NCBI GenBank assembly: GCA_020747065.1
Contig: JAGMVK010000028.1
Coordinates: forward strand, 248,001-312,000
From: Cadophora sp. MPI-SDFR-AT-0126
Taxonomy: Eukaryota > Ascomycota > Leotiomycetes > Helotiales > Ploettnerulaceae
Length of the DNA stretch: 64,000 nt
Reading direction: 5' to 3'
A program made the position numbers and the translations under genes. Below the pieces are notes generated by a model. It was not told the DNA's origin. It did no database searches and worked only from the letters and a program-made list of their open reading frames with translations. Positions 22,201 through 31,949 of the stretch are shown piece by piece (the stretch's first letter is position 1; every line of letters starts with the position of its first letter).

Positions 22201-23195
22201 CGTGAAGATCAGAAAAAGAGGTACGGGAAGCGGCAAGGCTTGAGAACACACAATCGGGGGTTGACTTTTGGTTACACGTGCAAAGGCATGGAGAGTAACA
22301 GTCTCTGAGATGGAGTGAGTATGGTACAAACAAAATGTAGAGGATCTCGGAGAACGCAGAAACGGAAGAGGATGAAGCTGAAAATTAACCAGACGAGAAA
22401 GAGATGAAAAGGGTGAAATGAGATTGGGGGCGATGGGGCGGGATCTCCATGCACGCGTACCCACTGGACCTATAAGAGCATTTTGACGCCTCTTATCAAA
22501 GCACGGTTTAATGTGCCACTATCCGAAAGACCCTTCCGTTCTTCAAACTAGGATTGCACAAGCTTGCTTCAGCTGGGCATGTGAGGCTGAAAGGTGCATC
22601 GGGGACCAGCGAAACGAAAAGAACTCTGCAATCTGACAACAAAAGAAGCAGCGAATGACGAACAGCCACGCACGGGAGGAGGGAACATGGCGGCAAAGTA
22701 TTGGACACCAAAACGGGAAAAGGATTGACATTCAAGGATGTTACGGGCCCTCCAGCGCCTCTTTTTGAGACCTCGGCCAACTTCAGCCTATGACTATGAC
22801 ACGGAAAGACTCGAAAAGCACCAAACCATAGGTGCAGACGCAGGTGAGAGCTTCGAACTCAAAGGAATTTTGAGCACTTGGAAATCCTTGGAGTACTACT
22901 CCTAGTCAAAACTCTGAATTTGCCGATTGACTTTAAAATCTAGGTGTCAATGACCATAAAATAATGCCGCCAAAAGCCGAACCAATTTGATGACTCATCT
23001 TTCACCAGGCTTCGACAACTTTCCTAAATTAGTCTGAGTCTTCCAACATCAACACACAATGACGCCAAAACTATGTAAGTTTCACACATTTTATTCTACT
23101 TCCTGCAACTATTGATCAGAAAAAGGCTAGTCTTACACAGAAATAGTTCTCCTTCATGGTAGTTCCGCCGCAACCGTTGGCCCGTCTTGTCAACC
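22201..23195. other. Divergent promoter region between membrane-protein and HET genes
   Basis: About 1 kb between two divergently transcribed genes. Near 23059 an ATG with five codons before a GTAAGT-type donor (23073) and a possible acceptor TTACACAG (about 23140) suggest a spliced 5' leader with a short upstream ORF for the HET gene. No other gene is supported. Confidence 0.4.
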
Positions 23196-25193
23196 ATGAA
23201 GCTTGACACGGACGTACCTTTCGGGGCACTCTGTCAGTCCCGAGACCAGTTGAAGGCGGCTATACTAGATATCTCACTACTCGCTATTCCTCATCACAGG
23301 GATCATGACTTCCTCGACTCCCTGCATTTTCTTGCCCCTTATCAGCCGGGCGAGGCAACTCCTCCGGCCGAGCAAAAGTCTTCATCAAGCAGAGACCACT
23401 GCCCGTGTAAAACAGCACCCAAGTTCTCCCACAGCGGTCCCCAGACTCTAAGATTAGCGAAGATCCACGAATGTACACACTATCTTGCCGTTTCTTATTG
23501 CTGGCATAGAGGGGACGTAGCAAGCGAAGACGCTGCTGACAAGTTCCGTATCCGGACCGCAGAAGGAAAGGAGCGTCTTGCTTGGGCTCCTACAGCTATC
23601 CTGAAGAGGGCCATAGAGTATGCTATTCACTATAACATTCCTTATATTTGGATTGATCAAGACTGTATTGAGCAGAACGATCGTGAAGGGAAAATCGCTG
23701 GCATCCAATCACTGGATCTGGTGTACCGTCGTGCTGAGTATTCAGTGGGCCTTTTACGAGAAACTCTGAGGTCTCAACGACACATTGATGCTTTACTGGC
23801 AATACGGGAGGTACAACGAACAGTTACTGCTCCATATGCAAGTTTACCAGAGGTTGATTGGGAGGCCATATGTGAGCTGCTGGAACATCTAGCAACCGAC
23901 GAATGGTTTACTCGGTCCTGGATCCTACAAGAGTACGCTCTCGCCAAAGATATGAGGCTATTAGTCAAATGCCCACCAGATCTAAACTTCTCAACAATAG
24001 TCCAAGTTGGGCAAGGCCAGGTGGAGCTGCCTCCGAAGGATTTTGAGCTTGAAGACATCGGGCATCAATATATTGCTGGAGGGAAATCAGACCGCCTGTC
24101 TTTCGACCGGCTGTTACAAGCGATAGGTTCAACCAACGCTCGTCCCGTGTGTCAACCGCTCGGGACTTTTGGAGGCGAAGAAGAGCGTTTTGGCACGAAC
24201 GCTTCGAAAGCATTGTGGTATCTCAGAAAGCGCAAGAACACACGAGTTCAGGATCGAATAACTATCATCGGTAATCTCTGCGACTACGCTCTCCGCCTCG
24301 ATACACGACAAAGGGATCTCGAGAGCCACAGTTTTAGTGTCACTTTATTGACCCTTGCTCTCCTCAATGGCGACTTTTCTCTCCTGTTCTCCGAACCCGA
24401 TAAAAGTATGGCCCCAAAATTGTCGGATTCCTGGTTACCATCACCATCTACCGCTTTTGACCAGGTCCGGGGTCTAGGAGATCTAGGGGACACAATTCGC
24501 TTTGCTACATTTGGAATATCAGCCCGAGGGTTGAGCTGCAAAGGATTCATCACCCACATCAATACTCAAATCGATATGGCGAAGATCCAGATGTTATACT
24601 GTACAGAATACCAACATCTTGGCGCTTATGGAAACCGAAGGAACAGTAGAACTCGGCAGGAACTGGATATTATCGTCCTCTCGGAAGTTGCACTTACATT
24701 TGAAGGACAAGGATGTCATATCCTGGCGGATTTGGTGAGGACTTGGATTCACAGTATAGGGAACTCGGCCTCACAAAGTACGATCAAGGTTGTGAATGGA
24801 CTGCCGGATGCTCATTCGCGAGCAAGGAGGCTTCCCTGGTTGATCGATAGGGTGATGAACCAAAGTAGCCTTTGGTGCGGAACCTTTGGGAAAGACCCCT
24901 CAACCGGAGAACCAACAGCCATATTCGACGCCTCCGAACCAGAGCTTGTGTTCACGCCATATAGTGAGAGTTTCAAGAGTCGACCTCGGTCGGAACTTTT
25001 AGACTTGCCCATATCATGGGTCATCGATCCATCGCAGCTCTCACTTTCTGGAGGCACTGACTCTTCTTCGTCGGGATGGCAGATTGGAGAAAAAGCACCG
25101 ATAAACTGTGTTAGAAGAGCTTGTGGGATTTTCCAAACGTCTTCTGCCATTCCTGAAAGCTTCACCTTGGCGTGGCCCCCGTATAATGCCTAA
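23196..25193 (+). CDS. HET-domain protein (heterokaryon-incompatibility type)
   Basis: Single-exon gene of 665 residues from the first ATG in frame (23196); a TTG nine bases upstream is in frame but unlikely as the start. The HET domain (PF06985) is recognisable: YLAVSYCW at residues 96-103, IPYIWIDQDCIEQ at 148-160, and WFTRSWILQEY at 237-247. These are the three classic blocks. The C-terminal 400 residues are typical long, poorly conserved HET tails without repeats or NACHT motifs. Proteins of this family often take part in non-self recognition and programmed cell death between incompatible strains; whether this one does is inference. It is intact and not RIPed, and lies between a membrane-protein gene and a small transposon near the edge of a transposon-rich block. 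Confidence 0.88.
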   Translation: MKLDTDVPFGALCQSRDQLKAAILDISLLAIPHHRDHDFLDSLHFLAPYQPGEATPPAEQKSSSSRDHCPCKTAPKFSHSGPQTLRLAKIHECTHYLAVSYCWHRGDVASEDAADKFRIRTAEGKERLAWAPTAILKRAIEYAIHYNIPYIWIDQDCIEQNDREGKIAGIQSLDLVYRRAEYSVGLLRETLRSQRHIDALLAIREVQRTVTAPYASLPEVDWEAICELLEHLATDEWFTRSWILQEYALAKDMRLLVKCPPDLNFSTIVQVGQGQVELPPKDFELEDIGHQYIAGGKSDRLSFDRLLQAIGSTNARPVCQPLGTFGGEEERFGTNASKALWYLRKRKNTRVQDRITIIGNLCDYALRLDTRQRDLESHSFSVTLLTLALLNGDFSLLFSEPDKSMAPKLSDSWLPSPSTAFDQVRGLGDLGDTIRFATFGISARGLSCKGFITHINTQIDMAKIQMLYCTEYQHLGAYGNRRNSRTRQELDIIVLSEVALTFEGQGCHILADLVRTWIHSIGNSASQSTIKVVNGLPDAHSRARRLPWLIDRVMNQSSLWCGTFGKDPSTGEPTAIFDASEPELVFTPYSESFKSRPRSELLDLPISWVIDPSQLSLSGGTDSSSSGWQIGEKAPINCVRRACGIFQTSSAIPESFTLAWPPYNA

Positions 25194-25821
25194 GTTCTGT
25201 GACCGCAGGTGACGTTCACGGTTCACAGAATTCTTTTGAGGAAAGAAGGTCTTCCTCGGCGGATAGAAAGACCTCTAGAAACACCAAATTTAGACCTATT
25301 CTCTCTCATTGGGCCAGCAACTCCGCAGACGGATTCAAGCCCAAGTGGTTGATGCAACACCAGCATTTCGGCTGACGAATGTTGGAGGGTAATTCCTGTG
25401 GAAAAGATGAAACAGGCAATGGCCGCGAGCAAAGAGCTTCTTAGCGAGTTCAATGGGCCAGACCATGCCAGTAGCATCTTTCTCTGAAAAGGCTGTGTAT
25501 CATGGGTGTAAAGAATTTGGAGGATTGGATGAGGGAGAGCTCCAGTGACTCGTCTGTTGAACCAGGGGAGAATATTAAATGCGACCTAAAGCAGTGCGGA
25601 TGGAAAGCATGAACATATATTAGCAGGATGATACGATCTGAGGATCCTTGGTTTGGTTGTACCTTTGAGCTTTCCTTATCTTGTCCACCAGTGTCCATAT
25701 AATTCCTTGCCACGGTGAGGTCAGTCTTCATTTTGAAAGTGATCTCTTTATACAAAGATCCACTTGGCTCCCTTCCACAGTTCGAGTCGTTGAGCAGGTG
25801 AGAGCTCTGTACCATCCGCAC
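25194..25821. other. Intergenic region downstream of the HET gene
   Basis: About 630 bases of balanced-GC sequence. A 123-codon minus-strand frame (25450-25821) has no recognisable domain and runs to the transposon terminus, so it is not called. Confidence 0.45.
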
Positions 25822-25823
25822 TA

Positions 25824-26595
25824 ACGTCCCACCCCCCCTTTCCGGCCACCCCCCCGTTCCGGCCGGCTTTTACACTAAAAAACGCGATTTTGAGGTATTA
25901 ATAAAAACACGAATAATTAATAATATTAAATAAAAATTTTATATTCGTATTTCTTATACTTGAATGACAATATTTACAAAAGCAAGTTCAATTTAAATTG
26001 TAAATTATTACGTAATCTTAATTTCTAGTTTTTACATACAAAAAACGTTAAAAATCAGTTATAAATAACTTTTTAATAAGTAAATAAAATTACTTAAGAC
26101 TTAAATAATATAAAGTTTATATATAAATCTTAAGGTTTAGAAAATTTTAATATAATTCTATCGGTAACTATTTTCTAATTAAGTAATTAATTTCTCTCAT
26201 ATAAATATTTTGTATAAGGCGTTATAATTCGATTTATTATTTAATTATTATAAAAGGAAAAGTCTTTAAACTCTAGAATATTAAAAAGGTAACTATAATC
26301 TAGCTTTTATTACAACTTTAACTTAATCTATTAATAATTACAAAAGTTATTAAAAAATTTAAAAAATTCGATTTTATACCAAATTTGTTAGCGAGAAATT
26401 TTTAAGAGTTCAAATACTTATTTTACAATATTACGTAATATAAAGTAAATAAGATTTTGGAATATTAAAGCCCGAGTAATAAATAATGCAAGTTTTTAAT
26501 TTTAAGATGTTTTATTAATAAATAATCTAATTATTATATATTAAAAGTGGTGAGTTTTGGTGTAAAAGGGTGGCCGGGAAGGGGGGGTGGGACGT
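25824..26595. mobile_element. Non-autonomous Fot1/pogo-like transposon, MITE-like (element D3)
   Basis: A 772-bp AT-rich insertion in a gene island. The ends are inverted: the left starts ACGTCCCACCCCCCCTTTCC and the right end is its complement (GGGGGGGTGGGACGT). TA flanks both sides (25822-25823 and 26596-26597). The terminal sequence and the doubled CCTTTCCGGCCACC / CCGTTCCGGCC motif match element D0 at 8.7 kb, so D0-type transposase probably mobilised it. The interior has no ORF and almost no GC; it could be a RIPed deletion derivative. Confidence 0.8.
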
Positions 26596-26839
26596 TAGTA
26601 CCCTGAGTAGGTCAGTTCGATACTCGTGTCTTGGGGTCTCATGCAAAGACACCAGCCTTTGTTTCTGGTGTGGACTAGGTGTGCCGCTGATAGCGTCCAT
26701 CGCAGTCGGTTCGTCTAGTGAGGACATGATCGGTTGACAGCATAGTGGTATGCCGTGGGTGGTGATGACCGCTGAAGGACCTTGAGCGTCTCGCCTGGGG
26801 AAAGAAATTTGCAACTTCGAAAATGTGTCCAAGACTAGG

Positions 26840-27035
26840 TTCTTCTGTGGAGTGGAGGAGATTCCGGCTCCCTCATCCAGATAAGTCAATTGCGACTTTG
26901 ACTGTGTCTATAATTGGGTGTTCAGTAGTGTGGAGAAGATTCTGGCTCCCAAGCCCAGGCAAAGAACTGCGGCTGTGGTGATATTTCCATGTTTGGTTGC
27001 TTCTGTAGTGTGGGAAGAGGTTCTGGCTCCCACTG
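26840..27035. repeat. Imperfect tandem repeat, about 80-bp period
   Basis: Three diverged copies of a segment with core TGTGGAG..GAGATTC(C/T)GGCTCCC. The core occurs near 26861, 26939 and 27020, so the period is 78-81 bp. Not a microsatellite. It may be a remnant of a repeat-encoding gene, but each frame is interrupted. Confidence 0.5.
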
Positions 27036-27176
27036 TTAACGATGAGCAGAATTTGGAACCGTTGATGGTAAGCTTTTGGACTTGGATGATGATAAGTCGC
27101 TTGTCCCTTACAAATGACCGGCGCCTTGTTTCAGGAACTCAGGGGAGTGGCGTGACCCCGGTTTTTGGCGTCTGGT

Positions 27177-27545
27177 TCATCGTGCTAGAAGGAACCAAGC
27201 CTGTACACTGGCCAGCGTTGACCAGAACTTTGATATGCTCTGAGACTGGACTCGACCTGCAGCTGCAGATGCCCAGCTGCTGCCCTCCCGACGGCTGTTG
27301 ATGATCGCGACCGTCTCACGATTCTTCCCGCCACCCCACCGGAAAATCAGCCATGCAATGACAACAACTCCCCCCATTGAGCGACCGATCAATACCAGCG
27401 GCGGGGCCGCGACAATATGAATATGGAAATTCGACAGATAATAAACATTGCGAGGCTTAGTCGGACCACGACTACATATGTCGAAGATCAGAAATTCGTG
27501 GCCCTGTTGAATACTATCTTTAGCTATGACGCAAAAGTGATGTCC
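27177..27545 (-). pseudogene. Possible exon of a single-pass membrane protein
   Basis: A minus-strand frame is open for about 120 codons and ends in a TGA at 27177-27179. It contains a hydrophobic stretch followed by basic residues (GVVVIAWLIFRW, then GGGKNRE) and a Ser/Ala/Arg-rich tail, the look of a transmembrane anchor with a cytosolic tail. No in-frame ATG lies at a sensible place upstream; ATG at 27392 lies inside the hydrophobic region. It would need an upstream exon, possibly joined at an AACAG acceptor near 27511. Family unknown. Confidence 0.25.
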
Positions 27546-28240
27546 GAATCAAGGTAGAAGCCATGCATGGCGCGGGAGTGGCTGAAAGATTGGGGACCTG
27601 GACAAGCAGGACCGGCTAAAACGATAAGCGACAAAACTGCTCGGATTAGCGAGGGTCCCGATTCGGTTCACATGATGACCTCAGAATGCAGCTTACCTTG
27701 TACTTGCACACGCATCATACAGTATCTAAACTACTCCGTATTCGAGGCAGTGCAATCCTTTCAATCCAATGAAACCTTTCACTCATTCTCAAAACCCAGG
27801 ATCCTCTTTGGGCTCCATACCGGGGTAAGTTGTTGGCTCCCATACAGCCTATTGGAAGCCGGCTTTGGTTGGGGGGGGGTGTGGCTAAGATTAGCCGCTG
27901 ACCACCCTCACGTCCCGGTGTGGCAGGCACCGGGGGGCTCAAATGGGCTCCATATTCGTTCGCAGTCACCATCGCCCTCCAGCATCGACTCCTCCACCGA
28001 AGTTATTCCAACTAACTAAGTCATCCTGACCTTTTATACGCCCAGGAGGCGTACTTCTGAGTACTCCCTTGGAAAGTCGCTCCCGATGATTCTATGATAT
28101 TCCATCACTTATGGAGCCCAAACTATTTTTAGATTCGGAGTACTACAACTGCGACTAGATCGGGTTGAAAGAGTACACCTCAAAGTAATTGCGTCTGAAG
28201 TATATCACTTTAACATATTACAAGATAACGTACATGCCTT

Positions 28241-28304
28241 ATGCTTCAAGCCAAAGTAGGCCGAGTTCTAGTAGGGCAATGTAGACTACTTTGGCTTGAA
28301 GTAT
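28241..28304. repeat. Perfect-type inverted repeat (hairpin)
   Basis: Arms ATGCTTCAAGCCAAAGTAG (28241-28259) and CTACTTTGGCTTGAAGTAT (28286-28304) are complementary at 18 of 19 positions, with a 26-base loop. The single mismatch is RIP-type (G/A). It lies at the boundary between gene island and RIPed DNA. Confidence 0.8.
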
Positions 28305-28576
28305 AAATTTTCCGTGTAATAAAACTTAGAGCATATCGAAGATTAATACTAGAACCCGAACTACCTCGGTGTCTAATACAATAATATAATGTATTCCTGT
28401 AACGTGTACTTTATTATTAATTTCTAGATCGAACTGATTACTTAAGATGTCTTACTAGTAATACGAGTTTTCGGTTTTCTCTTGCTTTTCAGTTACATAG
28501 GTAATAAAGATATACTTGGAATAATCGTCTTTATACGCGGTGTAATATCCTTGTTAATCTATACTAATAATTTCGG

Positions 28577-28770
28577 CGAGCAGGGTTATCTTAAGAGAAT
28601 TCTCTTATAATATCTACGGTCCGAAGTGAATTCTCTTAAAATTCTAAGGCTCTTATAAGGATTCTCCGAGGAGAGTTATCTTACGAGAATTCTTTTACGA
28701 TATCTACAGTTCTAAGAGTATTTTCTAAAGATCCGTGGGGTCCTACGAGCTATAACGTCTAAGATACTTA
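28577..28770. repeat. Direct repeat, about 95-bp unit
   Basis: GTTATCTTAAGAGAATTCTC...TATCTACGG at about 28585 recurs as GTTATCTTACGAGAATTCTT...TATCTACAG at about 28677. The copies are adjacent and differ mainly by transitions. Confidence 0.55.
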
Positions 28771-29269
28771 TCTCAATATTATAGTCATAACTCTTCTCAC
28801 ACTAATCAAACGACTCTGCTACTTTTAGGCCTGTTATGCTAATAAAGACTGATAACGCATCGGTCGAATTCAGCTTATATTGTAGTTCTCTTTGTAAGTG
28901 ATACACTAGGCCCTCTCTCTTATCCTTTACTCCCTACTTTTCGCTTCTTAGTCCTATCTATTCCTAGTTCCCTTCCTTCAATTAATATAGAAAAGTTCGT
29001 TATCTGAGTTCTGATAAGAGATAGTATTTGCGAAAAATTCAGTATCACTTATTATTTTATTTCCTATAGCAAATAGATTAACACTTGCTAATTTATTAAA
29101 CCTATACTCTTTATCGCTTTACCTATTATTACCCCTAAGAGGGGTTAGCGTCTCTTTAGCTGGTAAAGTCTCTTCTCTTATTATAGTAGCTTCTATTGTA
29201 ATCTCCTCTTTTATTATATTCTCTATCTTGGCTTTGGCCTTAGCTATAGGTCTAGGAATAGAAAGCTTA

Positions 29270-29735
29270 TATTACGGACGCTCCTAGGCAGCCCTGGGGC
29301 CATAGAAGGAAATATCCTTGGAGCAGGCGTATACTTGGGAGCCTAGTAGCTCCTAGGAGTAAAGCTTATAAGAACTAATAAAAGTTTAGGAAATATATAT
29401 TATATAATATTTCATTATAATAGTATTATATAATATAGTAAATAAGCTATAAGTTTCTATAGCTAAATTATGTAATAAATAGAATCTTTAAAGCTTTAGG
29501 ATCTAAGGCTTTAGGAGCCTTAAAATATAAAGGTCTAAGAAAGTCTTAAGAAAATAAAGATTCTATAAAAGACTAGTATATCTATTATTAAATAAAAGCT
29601 TTATACTTAACTTGAATAGTATTCTTAATTATACTAGTAATTATCTTAACTTATTTACGTAATATACTTACTTCTTAATTATCAGAGATTAATAAAGCCT
29701 CTGTATTTATAATAAGTAAATACCAGACTATTACA
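29270..29735 (+). mobile_element. Solo LTR of Gypsy family A with perfect TSD
   Basis: A 466-bp LTR starting TATTACGGACGCTCC (RIPed TG) and ending AGACTATTACA. It is flanked by identical 5-bp duplications GCTTA (29265-29269 and 29736-29740). It is inverted relative to the LTRs at 30551 and 43544, which match its reverse complement. With no internal sequence and a perfect TSD, it is a true solo LTR left by LTR-LTR recombination. Confidence 0.85.
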
Positions 29736-30550
29736 GCTTATTTAAGTTCTCGTAGGGCCCTAGAATATAATACGTGTAATTTTCAAGATTATTTAATAAA
29801 TTAACTTATTAAGTCTATTTCTAATCTAGTAGAAGAGAGAATAGTTCGAAAACTATGTAAATATCGATTACTGTTTTAATACTAGCTACTTTAATAATTA
29901 ATTAGTAATACTAATTAGTTAGAATTATATAGTTAACAAGTCTTATTTTAATACTATCGCTGAAATATAGAAGTAATTCAAGTTTTCGAATTATTAATCA
30001 AGAAAGAAAGTTATACTAGTTAGTTCTATTAATCTTTACTTATATTAGCTCTATAATTCCTCTTACTAATACGATCGCGGCCTTAGTATATAACTTATAA
30101 TTCGCGCTACTACTAGTAGATATCTTCTTCCTAAGATAATCTTAAAGTCTCTATTAAAGTAGGCCATGTTCCCTACTTATTATATCAGGACTTTAAATAA
30201 TCTTATTCTTATTAGCCGCCTTAAATATACGTTCTATTAAAGAGAGCTCCTCTTCGAAAGGCTAGAGGTCCCTAGTGCAATTATACCGGGTGCTCGTAAT
30301 TATAGAGGACTAGTCTGCGAGAGAGGCTTCGCCGATAGACCGGGATATAGTTACGTGGCCGAAATAAGCTTATTATTAGTGTCTTATAATTATCTTATAG
30401 CGACTAAAGCTTAGGTTATAAAGAACGTAGTAAGTTTATTAAGAAAAGCTACTATAAAATTAGGGAAATTAGGACTAGATAGGAGAAGAGCTATTAAATA
30501 GTCGACGGAGTTAAGGCTCTGTTCTAGGCCGAATAGTCTATTGAAGTAGC
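29736..30550. repeat. RIPed, unclassified sequence between two LTRs
   Basis: Continuation of the older sequence into which the solo LTR inserted. A plus-strand stretch around 30250-30545 is open and moderately GC-rich (reading IIPGARNYRGLVCERGFADR) up to the family A LTR, but matches no family I know. Confidence 0.4.
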
Positions 30551-31000
30551 TGTAATAGTTCGATATTTACTTGTTGTAAATACAGAGACTGAGGTAGATC
30601 TTTAATAATTAAGAAGTAGGTATATTATATAGATAATTAAAGATAATTACTAGTACTAAGTAAGAATACTATTTGAAATTAAGTATAAAGCTTTTATCTA
30701 ATAATAGATATATTAGTTTTTTATAGAACCTTTATTTTCCTTAAATCTCTTAAGATCTTTAGATTTTAAGGATTTAGTAAAATCCTTAGATCTATTATAT
30801 AACTTAAATATAAAAACTAGTAACTAATTTACTATATTATATAATACTATTATAATAAAATACTAAGTACTATATATTTCTTAGACTTTTATTAACTCTT
30901 ATAAGCTTTACTCCTAGGATCTACTTAACTCTTAAAAGTACGCTTACTCTAAGGATATCCTCTTTTAAGGCTTAGTAAGTCTCTAAAAGTATTTATAATA
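30551..31000 (-). repeat. 3' LTR of family A copy 1
   Basis: 450 bp; the plus strand begins TGTAATAGTTCGATATTTAC and ends AAGTATTTATAATA. It aligns along its length with the LTR at 43544-43993, the LTR at 53864-54314 and, inverted, the solo LTRs at 29270 and 53089. Confidence 0.8.
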
Positions 31001-31089
31001 CTATTCTCTTTTCTACTTAGTATAGTCCTTATACTTAAATATACTAAAGAAAATATTAATAATAGCTTATAACTATCTTCTTTTCCTAT

Positions 31090-31690
31090 TATACTCTTTA
31101 ACTAATATAAGAAAATTTATAAATACTTAGCTCTTTCTTATAAAATTAAGTCCTCTAAAATTAAAACTATACCTTATTCTTTTTATAAGAAGAATAAGAA
31201 GATATATATTATATTAAATACTTCTAGCTTAATTTACTATTTAAAATATACTTATATAAAAAGAAAGTATAATATTAAGATACTTATAATAAGTAATTAA
31301 GAGGCTCTGGAAAGAGTAGAATAAAAATTAGAAGAGAAAGAGTAAGCTATATATATTATAAAGCGTAAAGCTTATAAGTAATATGCGAAAGCTATACTCG
31401 CAGCTAAAGACTATTTAAATTACTTTACGCACTAGTGTAAATTCCTAAAAAAATAAGAGATAGAAATACTTTATTATAAACTAAAGAGTATAGATAAGTT
31501 AGAAGAGGTAGAAGTATAGAAGATAGTAAAAAAAAAGTAAGCTTTTATTACTTAATTACCTATATTACTCTTAGCTAGCAATTCTTTTATATTCCTACTA
31601 ATTAATAAGATATTACTTAATTTTAGGAATTTCTTCTAAGTAAATCTAGGTTTTATAAATAAAAGTTTTAAAATAACTTAAAGTAATAGA
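31090..31690 (+). pseudogene. Antisense accessory ORF with Zn2Cys6-like spacing (family A copy 1)
   Basis: On the strand opposite pol, just inside the 3' LTR, a frame reads PYSFYKKNKKIYIILN and then YLKYTYIKRKYN. The six Tyr (TAT or TAC, one G-to-A step from Cys) sit at spacing x2, x6, x10, x2, x6. This is the Zn(II)2Cys6 binuclear-cluster pattern of fungal transcription factors. It is followed by a charged helical stretch (EALERVE, KLEEKE, AKAILAAKDYLNYF, LKSIDKLEEVEV) and a Ser/Pro/Asn-rich end. Stops occur at expected Gln or Trp codons. The same ORF is present in copy 2 at 54410-55010. The cysteines are inferred from RIP logic, not seen. Confidence 0.55.
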
Positions 31691-31949
31691 AATTAGACTT
31701 AAGTTCTTAAGTATTTTTTAATTATAAGTATCTTTTTTATTTAATTAAGTATCTTACTTTACTATAGAAGTTCTAATAGTTAAGTATAGCTTTTACTTTA
31801 TATTTAATATTTAAATTAATTAGCTATATTTTTGTAATAAAGGTAGATAGCGCCTTTAGTAGTACTAGTTTAAGAAGAAATATATGAAATACTAGCTATA
31901 TATTTATAATCTTTAGAAGTATTAATTAATAATTAACTAGTCCCTTAAC

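Larger units (their letters stand above)
26598..28020. other. Balanced-GC stretch without a supportable full gene
   Basis: Overlapping short frames on both strands, none with a clear family. It contains the imperfect 80-bp tandem repeats at 26840-27035 and a minus-strand open stretch with one membrane segment at 27177-27545, both listed separately. From about 28020 the sequence turns AT-rich and RIPed. This may be a decaying gene at the island edge. Confidence 0.4.
28021..29269. repeat. RIPed, unclassified AT-rich sequence
   Basis: Start of the large RIPed block. It contains a 64-bp hairpin (28241-28304) and a pair of about 95-bp direct repeats (28577-28770). A minus-strand stretch around 28900-29240 is open and Glu/Lys/Ile-rich but unrecognised. 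It continues on the other side of the solo LTR at 29270, so the LTR inserted into this older sequence. Confidence 0.45.

Noticed and set aside
25450..25821. 123-codon minus-strand ORF downstream of the HET gene
   Set aside because: No domain; its 5' end abuts the D3 transposon terminus; composition looks random.
27567..28019. 150-codon plus-strand ORF
   Set aside because: No recognised domain, contains a poly-Gly/Trp run from a G-tract, and competes with open frames on the other strand.
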